Below are positions 15,939 to 24,192 of a DNA stretch of 31,026 nucleotides, piece by piece (within the stretch, counting starts at the first letter, position 1; each line of letters opens with the position of its first letter). Source of the stretch: Alkalibaculum bacchi (GTDB lineage: Bacteria > Bacillota > Clostridia > Eubacteriales > Alkalibacteraceae); the NCBI RefSeq assembly GCF_937875145.1, contig NZ_CALNCS010000059.1, forward strand, positions 1 through 31,026. The letters are read 5' to 3'. The notes beneath the pieces are model-generated. The model saw nothing but the letters and a program-made list of their open reading frames with translations, did not search any database and was not told the DNA's origin. Both the position numbers and the translations under genes were made by a program.

Positions 15939-17255
15939 ATGGAATACGGTTTAGTCCTTGGTGGTGGGGGAACTATGGGATCTTATGAAATTGGTGTGTG
16001 GAAGGCTTTAAAAGAATTAGGTATCAATATTACTGCCGTTTCTGGAACTTCTATAGGCGCTATTAATGGTGCTATTATCGCTCAAAACAATTTAGAATGG
16101 GCTATAGATTTTTGGACTAATTTAAAAACTGAAGATGTGTTCTCTATCGATAAAGAGTCTTTAGAAAAATATAATTCTGAGTGGGTAAAACTAGATTTTC
16201 GCACTCTTTTATCTACTTTTAGAACATTGCTCTCCGACGGTGGCTTAGATATTAGCCCTTTGAAAGAGAATATGAATAAGTATATAAGTGAAGATAAGAT
16301 TCGAAAATCCCCCATTAAACTAGGCTTAGTAACCATATCCCTTACAGATTTAAAACCTATAGAGCTGATGATTGATCAAATACCTGAGGGAAAATTAAAC
16401 GACTATTTACTAGCTAGTGCAGCTTTACCTACATTTAAAAAACATGAAATTGATGGCACTGTTTTTTTAGATGGAGGCTTCTATGATAATCTTCCTGTAA
16501 AACTTCTTACTTCATGTGGTTATGAAAACTTAATTACAGTGTCTCTTGTGGGCTTTAATATTAAAACAAAAACAAAAGCAAAAGACTTAAATATCATAAA
16601 CATTGAACCCTCTAATTCACTCGGGGGAATATTAGACTTTACTCCTAATTTAATGAGGAGTAATATTCAATTAGGGTATCTAGATACTTTAAGAAAATTT
16701 GGTAGATTAAGCGGGTCTTATTATTATATTGATCTTGAGAAGGAAGATACGTATTACGACAAGTTTGCTGAGAATTTGGGAAACCCTCTAAAGAGTGAAG
16801 TAAATAAAAAGCTTCCCTTACTCCTTGGTATCGATTCTATTGAATCTAAATTCGATTTAATACCACCTATACTAAATCTCCTTAACCGTACAAAGTATAA
16901 AAACAAGAGCATCCCCTTAAGTTTACTGGAGATTACAGCTAATCAACTCAATATAGAGCGTTTAAAAGTATATAAACCTAGTGAACTTATTCGAGAAATC
17001 TTACTTGCCGTAAACGATTTAATACAAGATAATATTCAACTCATTAGGAGCACAGACAATATCGTAAACATCTTTAAACCATCTAAGGAATTACCTACTA
17101 TTCCATTAACTAATAATATTAAGTTTATGAGCTATTACATGTACTTTATTAGTTTACAGACCAGTTCCGTAAATCTCATGACTAAACTAGTAAGTCTTTT
17201 CTCTCCAGAGACGGTGTTGTCGACTATTACTTTGCTCTATTTGACGGATAAATAA
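15939..17255 (+). CDS. Patatin-like phospholipase
   Basis: 438 aa from the ATG at 15939. That start is preferred to an in-frame TTG at 15930 because AGGAG (15925-15929) then has a 9-nt spacing instead of none. The patatin domain fills about residues 1-210: oxyanion-hole GLVLGGGGTMGSYEIG, nucleophile elbow GTSIGAING (GxSxG), and the Asp of the dyad in DGGFYDN. It hydrolyses acyl esters of lipids; the natural substrate is unknown. Residues about 210-438 have no recognised domain. No secretion signal is present, so it is cytoplasmic or membrane-associated. It has its own promoter and terminator. Confidence 0.92.
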   Translation: MEYGLVLGGGGTMGSYEIGVWKALKELGINITAVSGTSIGAINGAIIAQNNLEWAIDFWTNLKTEDVFSIDKESLEKYNSEWVKLDFRTLLSTFRTLLSDGGLDISPLKENMNKYISEDKIRKSPIKLGLVTISLTDLKPIELMIDQIPEGKLNDYLLASAALPTFKKHEIDGTVFLDGGFYDNLPVKLLTSCGYENLITVSLVGFNIKTKTKAKDLNIINIEPSNSLGGILDFTPNLMRSNIQLGYLDTLRKFGRLSGSYYYIDLEKEDTYYDKFAENLGNPLKSEVNKKLPLLLGIDSIESKFDLIPPILNLLNRTKYKNKSIPLSLLEITANQLNIERLKVYKPSELIREILLAVNDLIQDNIQLIRSTDNIVNIFKPSKELPTIPLTNNIKFMSYYMYFISLQTSSVNLMTKLVSLFSPETVLSTITLLYLTDK

Positions 17256-17285
17256 ACAGCCTAGCAAAACTAGGCTGTTTTGTTG
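17254..17285 (+). terminator. Terminator of the patatin gene
   Basis: An 11-bp stem (17254-17264 with 17270-17280) AAACAGCCTAG / CTAGGCTGTTT, loop CAAAA, followed by TGTTGT. It overlaps the stop codon. Confidence 0.85.
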
Positions 17286-17363
17286 TAAATTTTATGTTGT
17301 AGGTAATGGGGTTGAATGGTTGGTTCGTTAGTGGTTGAGCGGTTTGCTCACCACCTCACCGCC

Positions 17364-17867
17364 TTAATTCGCTCCACAGCACTTCTTATACTTCTTCCCA
17401 CTTCCACATGGACATGGGTCATTTCTGCCTACTTTGTTTGTGTTGACAAAAGTTTTTGATTTACTGTACTCTTTTGTGATTTCTTTTCTCTCTTTTTCTG
17501 TAAAGATATTAGACCATTCTTCTAGATTGTAAAGCCATTCTGCTGGAACTGCTAACATGTTTTTATAAAGCTCTCTAAAATTAATTTCTAATGTAATAGT
17601 GCTCTCTTCTTCTAATGAAGATATGTCTAAAGAATCCTTTATGCTATCATTGATTCCATCTAAAAAACCTATGAAGTATGGGATTTCCATATTGTATTTT
17701 TGAGCTAATTCCTTTACTGTTCCTTCTACAACAGCATTCTTATTTGCAAGTATACCTTGGTAAATATTCTTTTCTTGTTCGCAATAATCGACCCAAAAAT
17801 CCCGCTGTTTTTCTTCATCTGTTGATGCTTCTTCAATTATTTTTTTCCATTGTTCATGTAAACTCAT
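17364..17867 (-). CDS. SEC-C motif protein of unknown function
   Basis: 167 aa. The last 22 residues are a SEC-C zinc-binding motif (RNDPCPCGSGKKYKKCC), the same as the C-terminal tail of SecA, which binds SecB and ribosomes. The N-terminal 140 residues are helical and acidic (EEKQRDFWVDY, EWLYNLEEWSNIF) with no domain I recognise. Proteins of this type are common in Clostridia. A GGAGGGT site precedes the ATG. The gene lies convergent to the patatin gene. Confidence 0.8.
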   Translation of the reverse strand: MSLHEQWKKIIEEASTDEEKQRDFWVDYCEQEKNIYQGILANKNAVVEGTVKELAQKYNMEIPYFIGFLDGINDSIKDSLDISSLEEESTITLEINFRELYKNMLAVPAEWLYNLEEWSNIFTEKERKEITKEYSKSKTFVNTNKVGRNDPCPCGSGKKYKKCCGAN

Positions 17868-18057
17868 TTGTACCCTCCATTTTTGAACTCCCTGCTACGA
17901 ATCCCTAACAAGTGGACTCGAGCATTCTTTTTTAGTTATTTTAGCTCATTTAAGTAGTATAAACTGATTGTTAACCGTTGACAGTTTTCCTTTTTTCTCA
18001 TTGGAATTATATACGATAATCAATTTTTTTACAATGAATAACTACATATTAATCGAA

Positions 18058-18072
18058 ATATAATAATATTAC
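18058..18072. promoter_or_regulatory. PerR-box-like site before the superoxide reductase gene
   Basis: This 15-mer agrees with TTATAATNATTATAA at 10 of the 14 defined positions. It lies 73 nt upstream of the start. PerR control of oxygen-defence genes is well known in clostridia. In DNA this A/T-rich the match could be chance. The remainder of 17868-18144 holds no gene; TTGTTT (18079-18084) and TATATC (18103-18108) form a weak promoter candidate. Confidence 0.35.
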
Positions 18073-18144
18073 TGTCAATTGTTTATATTCTTGGATATTG
18101 GGTATATCTAAATTGAACAAAGATTAGAATGGAGTGATTTTAAT

Positions 18145-18522
18145 ATGCATCATTTATTAGCAGAAACGATACAAAGCGGAGATTGGAAAAATGAAAAACA
18201 CGTACCAGTAATTACAGCACCTCAAAGTGTTAAAAAAGATGAGGCCTTTGACGTCGTAGTAAGCATCGGCAACGAAATCTCTCATCCCAATACATTAGAA
18301 CATCACATTGTATGGATTAAAGTTATGTTTAAACCAGAAGGAAGCAAATTCCCTATAGAAATTGGAAATGTAAATTTCAGCGCTCACGGCGAATCTGAAG
18401 TCTACAGCGACTATTATGGAGTAGTAAAGACAAAAGTACAAACATCAGGTACACTTTACGCACTAAGCTATTGCAATATTCACGGATTATGGCAATCCTC
18501 TTCCGATATTAAATGTGATTAG
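18145..18522 (+). CDS. Superoxide reductase, one-domain class II (neelaredoxin type)
   Basis: 125 aa. It reduces superoxide to hydrogen peroxide without making oxygen, a cytoplasmic defence of anaerobes. All Center II iron ligands are visible: His19 (in EKHVP, together with the catalytic Glu17-Lys18), His47 and His53 (HPNTLEHHI), Cys110 and His113 (CNIHGLW). The N-terminal desulforedoxin domain with its Cys4 iron site is absent, so this is the class II form. A GGAG site lies before the ATG. It has a single-gene unit layout with its own terminator. Confidence 0.96.
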   Translation: MHHLLAETIQSGDWKNEKHVPVITAPQSVKKDEAFDVVVSIGNEISHPNTLEHHIVWIKVMFKPEGSKFPIEIGNVNFSAHGESEVYSDYYGVVKTKVQTSGTLYALSYCNIHGLWQSSSDIKCD

Positions 18523-18545
18523 TCCCCTTCCCCAATAATTATATA

Positions 18546-18597
18546 AACAAGAAAAAGTCAATGGATTTATTTAATCTATTGGCTTTTTCTTGTTTTG
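18546..18597 (+). terminator. Terminator of the superoxide reductase gene
   Basis: A stem of about 21 bp starting AACAAGAAAAAG and ending CTTTTTCTTGTT, with two G-T pairs and an A/T loop, followed by TTGG. It is 24 nt after the stop. Confidence 0.75.
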
Positions 18598-18628
18598 GTG
18601 GACCATTGCTTCGTTGAATGAAAGAATA

Positions 18629-18720
18629 CAAGCTAAAAAGAAGCCCCTAGCATAAAGCCTACTCAAAGTAGCCATAGAGCTTAAAAGAACCATGCAATCT
18701 AGCGACTAAAACTAGTAGCT
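18629..18720. repeat. Dispersed intergenic repeat, copy B
   Basis: Reverse-complement counterpart of 11291-11400. Long shared blocks surround GCCATAGAGCTTAAAAG and CCCTAGCATAAAG. The central hairpin has decayed relative to copy A (GGCTACTTTGAGTAGGC). It lies between the superoxide reductase terminator and the DUF503 gene. Confidence 0.8.
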
Positions 18721-18742
18721 ATAAAAATGGTCTCAGCCGTTT

Positions 18743-19030
18743 TTACATATGCACTTCCTCCCTCAGAATATCATAAACCTCAATATAAGGATTAGATTCA
18801 ATGTAACCAAGGATATTATTTAATTTTTTATCTGCGTCCTTTAAATTTAAAGAACAAAAGACAAAGCTAAGCTGAGACTTTTGCCAAAAATCCTGAAAAT
18901 CGCTTTCTATAATAGAAATAAAATACTTTTTCTTCGTTCGTTCAATAATGCTCTTTACCACACTTCGCTTTTCTTTTAACGTTGTAGCATCCTGTATGCG
19001 CATCTCCACTTGACAAATTAAAGCAACCAC
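18743..19030 (-). CDS. DUF503 (YlxP-like) protein
   Basis: 95 aa, family length. It begins at GTG (19030) with AGGGGTGG upstream. The N-terminal LKEKRSVVKSI and the pattern of a small ferredoxin-like alpha/beta fold are typical of DUF503. In Bacillus the relative YlxP is encoded near infB-rbfA, but here no such neighbours are present. The function is unknown; a ribosome-associated role has been proposed for the family. Confidence 0.8.
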   Translation of the reverse strand: MVALICQVEMRIQDATTLKEKRSVVKSIIERTKKKYFISIIESDFQDFWQKSQLSFVFCSLNLKDADKKLNNILGYIESNPYIEVYDILREEVHM

Positions 19031-19099
19031 TTTTTATACCACCCCTTTATTTCTACTTTACTATATTGTACCCCTTTTGGGGAACAGTAGTTGAGTAAT

Positions 19100-19165
19100 C
19101 GTCAATACTATAGGGCTAGGCTTTGTAGGTCAAAGATCCTTTGCTACGCTCAGGATGACTAGCAC
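19100..19165. repeat. CCTTYGCTACGCTCAGGATGAC-type intergenic repeat fragment
   Basis: Contains GATCCTTTGCTACGCTCAG followed by GATGAC, related to segments at 25251-25281 and 26327-26352. It is preceded by ACTATAGGGCTAGG, which also resembles the sequence before the other copies. Confidence 0.6.
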
Positions 19166-19181
19166 AAGGGAAAGTCCTATC

Positions 19182-19216
19182 CAATCAAAAAAAACGCTTT
19201 TCAGCGCTTTTTTGAT
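19182..19216 (-). terminator. Terminator of the citrate synthase-aconitase operon
   Basis: Minus strand: A-run, then CGCT-GAAA-AGCG (GNRA-type loop) followed by TTTTTTTT. It lies about 60 nt after the aconitase stop. Confidence 0.85.
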
Positions 19217-19271
19217 GTGTTAGAAGGCGATCATAATGCCACCACTAGTGATGCAGGTTTTTCTGACCACC

Positions 19272-21194
19272 TTATTTATTTTCCTTCATCATATTAATCA
19301 ATCCGCCTGCAAAAATCATTTCTTTTTGGCGATCTGTAATATCTAGGACTACTTTAATTTCTTTTCCAGTTGTTTCATTTTTTACAATGAGCTCTTTAGC
19401 CTCTACTCCAACTAATATATTGTCTAGTGATAAGCTATCTCCTAGATTTAATCCATCATAGTCTTTTTCATCTTTAAAAATCAATGGAAGTATTCCATTA
19501 TTTATTAAATTATTCTTGTGGATTCTAGCAAAGGATTTTGCTATTACTGCCTTAATTCCTAGATACAATGGGGCAAGAGCTGCATGTTCTCTACTTGAAC
19601 CTTGTCCATAATTGTGACCTGCTACAATGATTCCGCCACCTTGTTCTTTTGCCCTCGCTGGGAACTCAGGATCACATGGTGTCAAACAGTAATCTGATAA
19701 GTAAGGAATATTCGATCTATATGGCAATAGTTTTGCATTAGATGGCATAATATGGTCTGTAGTAATATTGTCTTCTACAACGATCAAGACATTTTTATGA
19801 ATGTTTTCTTTTAATTTTTCTGTTTTAGGGAATGGCTTAATATTTGGTCCTTTTATAACCTCTACTTCTTCCCCAGTTGGCGCAACAAACATATTGTCAT
19901 GTACTTTAAATTCTTTCGCTACTTCTACACCTGCTACAGCCTCATCTACTTTACCTACAGGATTTGTAATTACCCCATGGATAGCTGATATAGCAGCTAC
20001 TTCAGGGCTTACTAAGTAAACATCTGCATCTGTCGTTCCAGAACGTCCCTTAAAGTTTCGGTTAAATGTTCTTAAAGAAATGCCTTTTGTATTTGGCGAT
20101 TGTCCCATACCTATACATGGACCACAACCACATTCTAGTATTCTTGCACCTGCATCGATCATCTTGGCTAAATAACCGTTTTCTGCAAGCATATTTAGTA
20201 CTTGTTTTGAACCTGGAGAGATTACTAGGGATACTTCTTCTGCTACCGTATTGCCTTCAAGAATGCTCGCCACCTTCATTAAGTCGTATAATGAGGAGTT
20301 CGTACAAGAACCTATCGCTACTTGATTGATTTTCATTCCCTCTAGTTCATCTATAGGCTTTATATTGTCAGGACTGTGTGGCGCTGCTGCCATAGGTATT
20401 AATTGGTCTAAATCTATTACAGTCTCTTCGTCATAGATGGCATCTGCATCTGCATTTAGAGGGATAAAATCTTCCTCTCTCTTTTGTGCTGTAAGGAAAA
20501 GCTTCGTCTCTTGGTCAGATGGAAAAACAGACGTAGTCGCACCTAATTCAGCACCCATGTTGGTAATAGTAGCTCGATCTGGTACAGATAAGGATTTTAC
20601 ACCTTCTCCAACGTATTCAAAAACTCTATTGATTCCACCTTTTACAGTAAATCTCTTTAACACTTCTAATATGATGTCTTTTGACGTTACTCCTGGTTGT
20701 AACTTCCCTTTTAGCTCTACTTTTACGATCTCAGGCATTGTAATATAGTATTCGCCACCAGCCATAGCAACCGCTACGTCAAGACCTCCTGCACCAATGG
20801 CCAACATACCTATACCTCCACCAGTTGGTGTGTGGCTATCAGAACCTAGTAACGTTTCACCTGGCTTGCCAAATCGTTCGATATTGACTTGATGACATAT
20901 TCCATTACCTGGTTTAGAAAAAATTATACCGTGTTTTTTAGCTACAGTTTGAATGTAAATATGGTCATCCATGTTTTCTGGGCCCGTTTGTAGCATATTG
21001 TGATCAATGTATGCAATAGACTTTTTTGTCTTTACTTTAGGCACATCCATCGCTTCAAATTGAAGATAAGCCATTGTTCCAGTAGAATCTTGTGTTAGTG
21101 TATTGTCAATTCGAATTCCAATTTCTGTACCTCGAACCATTTCTCCTACCACTAAATGTTCTTTGATAATTTTTTCCGTTAGCGTTAATCCCAT
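19272..21194 (-). CDS. acn: Aconitate hydratase
   Basis: 640 aa, the short single-chain aconitase form rather than the 890-aa AcnA. It interconverts citrate and isocitrate through a 4Fe-4S cluster. Cluster ligands are Cys297 (GSCTNSS) and Cys357 and Cys360 (CGCGPCIG). Other family elements are GSDSHTPTGGGIGM and, in the C-terminal swivelling domain, GQGSSREHAA with SFARIHKNNLINNG. The start is 15 nt after the Re-citrate synthase stop, with an AAGGTGGAG site, so the two are one operon. An isocitrate dehydrogenase gene would be expected next but is not in this window. Confidence 0.96.
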   Translation of the reverse strand: MGLTLTEKIIKEHLVVGEMVRGTEIGIRIDNTLTQDSTGTMAYLQFEAMDVPKVKTKKSIAYIDHNMLQTGPENMDDHIYIQTVAKKHGIIFSKPGNGICHQVNIERFGKPGETLLGSDSHTPTGGGIGMLAIGAGGLDVAVAMAGGEYYITMPEIVKVELKGKLQPGVTSKDIILEVLKRFTVKGGINRVFEYVGEGVKSLSVPDRATITNMGAELGATTSVFPSDQETKLFLTAQKREEDFIPLNADADAIYDEETVIDLDQLIPMAAAPHSPDNIKPIDELEGMKINQVAIGSCTNSSLYDLMKVASILEGNTVAEEVSLVISPGSKQVLNMLAENGYLAKMIDAGARILECGCGPCIGMGQSPNTKGISLRTFNRNFKGRSGTTDADVYLVSPEVAAISAIHGVITNPVGKVDEAVAGVEVAKEFKVHDNMFVAPTGEEVEVIKGPNIKPFPKTEKLKENIHKNVLIVVEDNITTDHIMPSNAKLLPYRSNIPYLSDYCLTPCDPEFPARAKEQGGGIIVAGHNYGQGSSREHAALAPLYLGIKAVIAKSFARIHKNNLINNGILPLIFKDEKDYDGLNLGDSLSLDNILVGVEAKELIVKNETTGKEIKVVLDITDRQKEMIFAGGLINMMKENK

Positions 21195-21209
21195 TTTGCT
21201 CCACCTTTC

Positions 21210-22577
21210 TTAATTTACTTCATCTAATTGATCCATCTCTAAATTGTCCAACTCTACTGAAAAGTATCTGTTAGTCAAATTTACTAGCTCCTTGCTCGTA
21301 ATATCAGTATTCCTTCCACATTCATATTCATTGTCTATCCAATTTTTAATGGATTGGACCCTTAAATCCCTTTTGTTAATCTTATTATGACTTTCTAAAT
21401 TGTAATAAGAGTTAATCCAAGCAGTAATACCAGCAAGACCTGAACTTTGATTAACTTTTATGACTACTGGTCTATTAAGGATTTTTTTCGTGTCAAAGGA
21501 ATTGTAAATCGGCTCATACTTAAGTATACCATCGGCGTGAATGCCAGCTTTGGTCATATTAAATTCAGAGCCTACAAATGGTCTTTTGGCATCTATAGTA
21601 TAGTCAAACTCTCTCGAAAAATACTCACAAACTTCTCGTATAAGCTCTAATCGAATTCCTCTTTGTCCTTTTAATTGGGCGTATTCAACAAGCATAGCCT
21701 CAAGAGGGCTATTTCCTGTTCTCTCCCCAATGCCTAGTAATGTTGTATTTATAGAGGCTGCGCCATATAACCAGGCGCTTGTAGAATTGGACACAACATT
21801 GCAATAATCGTTATGACCATGCCATTCCAGAGCTTTAGAGGGAACTTGGCATTCTTCATGTAAACCGCTAATGATGGCTGGAATACTTCTAGGCAACTCT
21901 ACTCCCCCGTATGGAAGGCCTAGTCCTAGGGTATCACATGCTCTAAATTTTACCTGTATATTTGCTTCTTTTCCTAGTTCGTTTATGTTTTTTACTAAAG
22001 GAACTACAAAGCCATAAAAATCTGCCCGAGTAATATCCTCTAAATGACATCTTGGCGTAATACCTGCGTCCAAAGCTTTCTTAGCCACAGTTATATACTT
22101 TTCCATAGCTTCTCTTCGATTTAGTCCTAGCTTTTTAAAGATGTGGTAATCTGAGCAAGACATCAACATACCAGTCTCTTTGATTTCCATCTTTTTTACC
22201 AGTTCAAAATCTTTTTCATCTGCCCTAATCCATGATGTAATCTCTGGAAACTCATATCCTCTTTCTTGGCACTTTCTAACAGTTTCTCGATCTCGAGCAG
22301 AGTATAAAAAGAACTCTGATTGTCGAATAATGCCCATATTGTTGTCTATTTCATGCAGGTAATCATAAAGCTTTAGAATCTGTCTTACTGTAAAAGAAGA
22401 CATGGATTGCTGACCATCTCGAAAGGTAGTATCTGTAATCCAAATCTTTTCTGGTAAATTCAAGGGAATCAGTTTATTGTTCATAACAATCTTTGGAATT
22501 TCTTCGTATGGAAAGTATTCGTTATATAAATTGGCTTCTGTTACATCTATAGGTTGGTACTTATACTCTTTGCTCAT
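21210..22577 (-). CDS. Re-citrate synthase (homocitrate/isopropylmalate synthase superfamily)
   Basis: 455 aa from the ATG at 22577, which has AGGAGG 7 nt upstream; an in-frame TTG at 22598 has no such site. The protein is a DRE-TIM aldol enzyme: TDTTFRDGQQS (about 48-58), HGHND metal ligands (His253, His255), GIGERTGNSPLEAM (about 282-295), and GSEFNMTKAGIHADG. The closest family I can name is the Re-face citrate synthase described in Clostridium kluyveri. Its direct pairing with aconitase strongly favours citrate over homocitrate or isopropylmalate. It condenses acetyl-CoA and oxaloacetate, starting the route to 2-oxoglutarate and glutamate. No LeuA-type C-terminal regulatory domain is present. 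Confidence 0.88.
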   Translation of the reverse strand: MSKEYKYQPIDVTEANLYNEYFPYEEIPKIVMNNKLIPLNLPEKIWITDTTFRDGQQSMSSFTVRQILKLYDYLHEIDNNMGIIRQSEFFLYSARDRETVRKCQERGYEFPEITSWIRADEKDFELVKKMEIKETGMLMSCSDYHIFKKLGLNRREAMEKYITVAKKALDAGITPRCHLEDITRADFYGFVVPLVKNINELGKEANIQVKFRACDTLGLGLPYGGVELPRSIPAIISGLHEECQVPSKALEWHGHNDYCNVVSNSTSAWLYGAASINTTLLGIGERTGNSPLEAMLVEYAQLKGQRGIRLELIREVCEYFSREFDYTIDAKRPFVGSEFNMTKAGIHADGILKYEPIYNSFDTKKILNRPVVIKVNQSSGLAGITAWINSYYNLESHNKINKRDLRVQSIKNWIDNEYECGRNTDITSKELVNLTNRYFSVELDNLEMDQLDEVN

Positions 22578-22624
22578 ATATCCGCCTCCTGTTTGCAAGT
22601 TTATTTATTAATGGTTCATTTATG

Positions 22625-22663
22625 TCTGAATATATATTCATAAGATTATGAACTATATTCCTT
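22625..22663. promoter_or_regulatory. ARG box pair (ArgR operator) before the Re-citrate synthase gene
   Basis: TGAATATATATTCA (22627-22640) is a perfect palindrome and with its flanks matches the ARG-box consensus WNTGAATWWWWATTCANW at every position. A second, weaker box (TGAACTATATTCC, 22649-22661) lies two helical turns away, the usual arrangement for ArgR hexamers. A further palindrome (22637-22652) overlaps both. The site is about 50 nt upstream of the start. Confidence 0.65.
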
Positions 22664-22734
22664 ATTCGCATGCATAATCAGGATTTTAGAGCAATTTATT
22701 TTCTTTCAAATCCCAATTTAGTATTCTGTATAAT

Positions 22735-22744
22735 TATTATATCA
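22735..22744 (-). promoter_or_regulatory. Extended -10 promoter of the Re-citrate synthase operon
   Basis: Minus strand TGATATAATA is a TGnTATAAT extended -10. Transcription would start near 22727, giving a leader of about 150 nt containing the ARG boxes. The same 10-mer recurs at 22875-22884. Confidence 0.45.
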
Positions 22745-22874
22745 CAAAATAACATAGATTTACTCAGCCACTCTTGCGGTCTCATTGATGGCACTTTCTC
22801 ATAGAAATCACAGCTTTCTCTTGTGCAAGTACAGAAAGTTTTATGATTTCTGCGAGTCAATCTGTTAATTCGCA
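22745..22874 (-). ncRNA. Putative structured RNA upstream of the Re-citrate synthase gene (copy 2)
   Basis: Between two exact 10-bp repeats containing TATAAT. Minus strand: ATTGA pairs with TCAAT, CTC-AGAAATCA pairs with TGATTTCT-GAG, and CTTTCT pairs with AGAAAG around the apex GTACTTGCACAAG. The 42-nt hairpin at 22807-22848 aligns with 13072-13113; its helices have the same positions but different bases, as in a conserved RNA. Other shared words are AATTAAC near the 5' end and GTGCCA after the hairpin. GCAAG in ACCGCAAGAG could pair with the loop CTTGC. It has its own extended -10 (22875-22884). Confidence 0.5.
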
Positions 22875-22884
22875 TATTATATCA
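22875..22884 (-). promoter_or_regulatory. Extended -10 promoter of RNA copy 2
   Basis: Minus strand TGATATAATA, an extended -10, identical to 22735-22744. The remaining DNA up to trpS (22885-23047) shows only an 8-bp inverted repeat TGAAAGTT/AACTTTCA and no gene. Confidence 0.5.
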
Positions 22885-23047
22885 TTATTATTCAGCATAT
22901 TCAATCAGGTGAAAGTTATTTATTGAAACTTTCATTTAACTCTTGTTAATTTCTACTATATATATAATAAAGTATATTTACTCGCTATACCAATCCTAGC
23001 TCTCTTAGCAAAATAATCCCACAAAACACCTACATGCTAGGGAGGAT

Positions 23048-24049
23048 CTAAAAGCTGACAAAGCCTACTTTTTTCTTTACTTTATTTAGCGTCTTATTAG
23101 AAACTCTTCTAGCGACTTCTGTGCTCTCCTTTAGGATTTCTTCCATATATCCTTTTTCATTTAATAATTTTGTATATTCTCTTTGAATGGGTTCTAAGAA
23201 ATCTGCTACGGATTCACCTACTGCAAGTTTAAAGTCTCCATAACCCTTTCCTTGAAATTCTCTTTCAATTTCTTCATAGGATTTATTTGTGGCTACGCTA
23301 TAGATTTCCATTAAATTAGAAATACCTCGCTTGTTCTCTTCATCGTATCGAACTTCTGCATCTGAATCAGTTACAGCTCTTTTAAACTTTTTAATAATCG
23401 TATCTTTTGGATCTGTCATAGAGACAAAAGCATTGATATTTCCATCTGATTTTGACATCTTCTTCTCTGGCTCTTGCAAACTCATTACCCTAGCACCTGC
23501 TTTGGGAATATAAGGTTCTGGAATTGTAAATGTAGGTGAAAAAGTATTATTAAATCGCTGAGCAATATCCCTTGTAAGTTCGAGATGTTGCTTTTGGTCT
23601 TGTCCAACAGGTACTAGGTCAGCTTGATATAAGAGAATATCTGCAGCCATAAGCACCGGATAATCGTATAAACCAACACGTATATTCTCACCTTGCTTTC
23701 TAGACTTATCCTTAAATTGAGTCATACGGCCTAACTCACCCATATAAGAGAAGCAATTTAAAATCCAAGCCAATTCTGCATGACCTGACACATGAGACTG
23801 ATAATAAATTGTAGCCTTTTTAGGATCTAGACCGCAGGCTAATAACATTGCCAATGCATTTTTGCTATTTTGTCGCAAGTCCTTTGGCACTTGTTGAACG
23901 GTAATTGCATGCAAGTCTACTACACAGTAATAGCAATTGTATTCATCCTGTAATTCAACCCAATTCTTTAAAGCGCCAAAATAATTACCAATAGTGAATA
24001 CACCAGAAGGCTGTATCCCACTAAATAAAATCTTCTTTTGTTCTTCCAT
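23048..24049 (-). CDS. trpS: Tryptophanyl-tRNA synthetase
   Basis: 333 aa, normal for bacterial TrpRS. A class I synthetase that charges tRNA-Trp. SGIQPSGVFTIGNYFGAL contains the HIGH-like TIGN motif (about 19-22), and KMSKSD (about 198) is the KMSKS loop. AILLYQADLVPVGQDQKQH-type residues around MAADILLYQADLVPVGQDQ form the Trp site. An AGGAGAAAAG site precedes the ATG. No T-box leader is evident in the 143 bp upstream. Confidence 0.98.
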   Translation of the reverse strand: MEEQKKILFSGIQPSGVFTIGNYFGALKNWVELQDEYNCYYCVVDLHAITVQQVPKDLRQNSKNALAMLLACGLDPKKATIYYQSHVSGHAELAWILNCFSYMGELGRMTQFKDKSRKQGENIRVGLYDYPVLMAADILLYQADLVPVGQDQKQHLELTRDIAQRFNNTFSPTFTIPEPYIPKAGARVMSLQEPEKKMSKSDGNINAFVSMTDPKDTIIKKFKRAVTDSDAEVRYDEENKRGISNLMEIYSVATNKSYEEIEREFQGKGYGDFKLAVGESVADFLEPIQREYTKLLNEKGYMEEILKESTEVARRVSNKTLNKVKKKVGFVSF

Positions 24050-24192
24050 TCTTTTCTCCTTTTCATGATTTAAGGTGCTTAGGTGGGTAGCAGCTAGGGT
24101 CTAAAGTGTTCGCCTATATAAGCGTTATTTTTTCCCCTTTCCGCTTCCACCTTTCGCTTTTATACTTTTAAATTCTCAAATGTGCGAAGGCA

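Noticed and set aside
19801..20748. Several plus-strand open frames opposite aconitase
   Set aside because: They are shadows of a strongly conserved minus-strand gene.
24050..24192. T-box leader before trpS
   Set aside because: GGTGG and GCGG words occur on the minus strand, but there is no T-box AAGGGTGGTACCGCG-type sequence, specifier loop or terminator/antiterminator pair.
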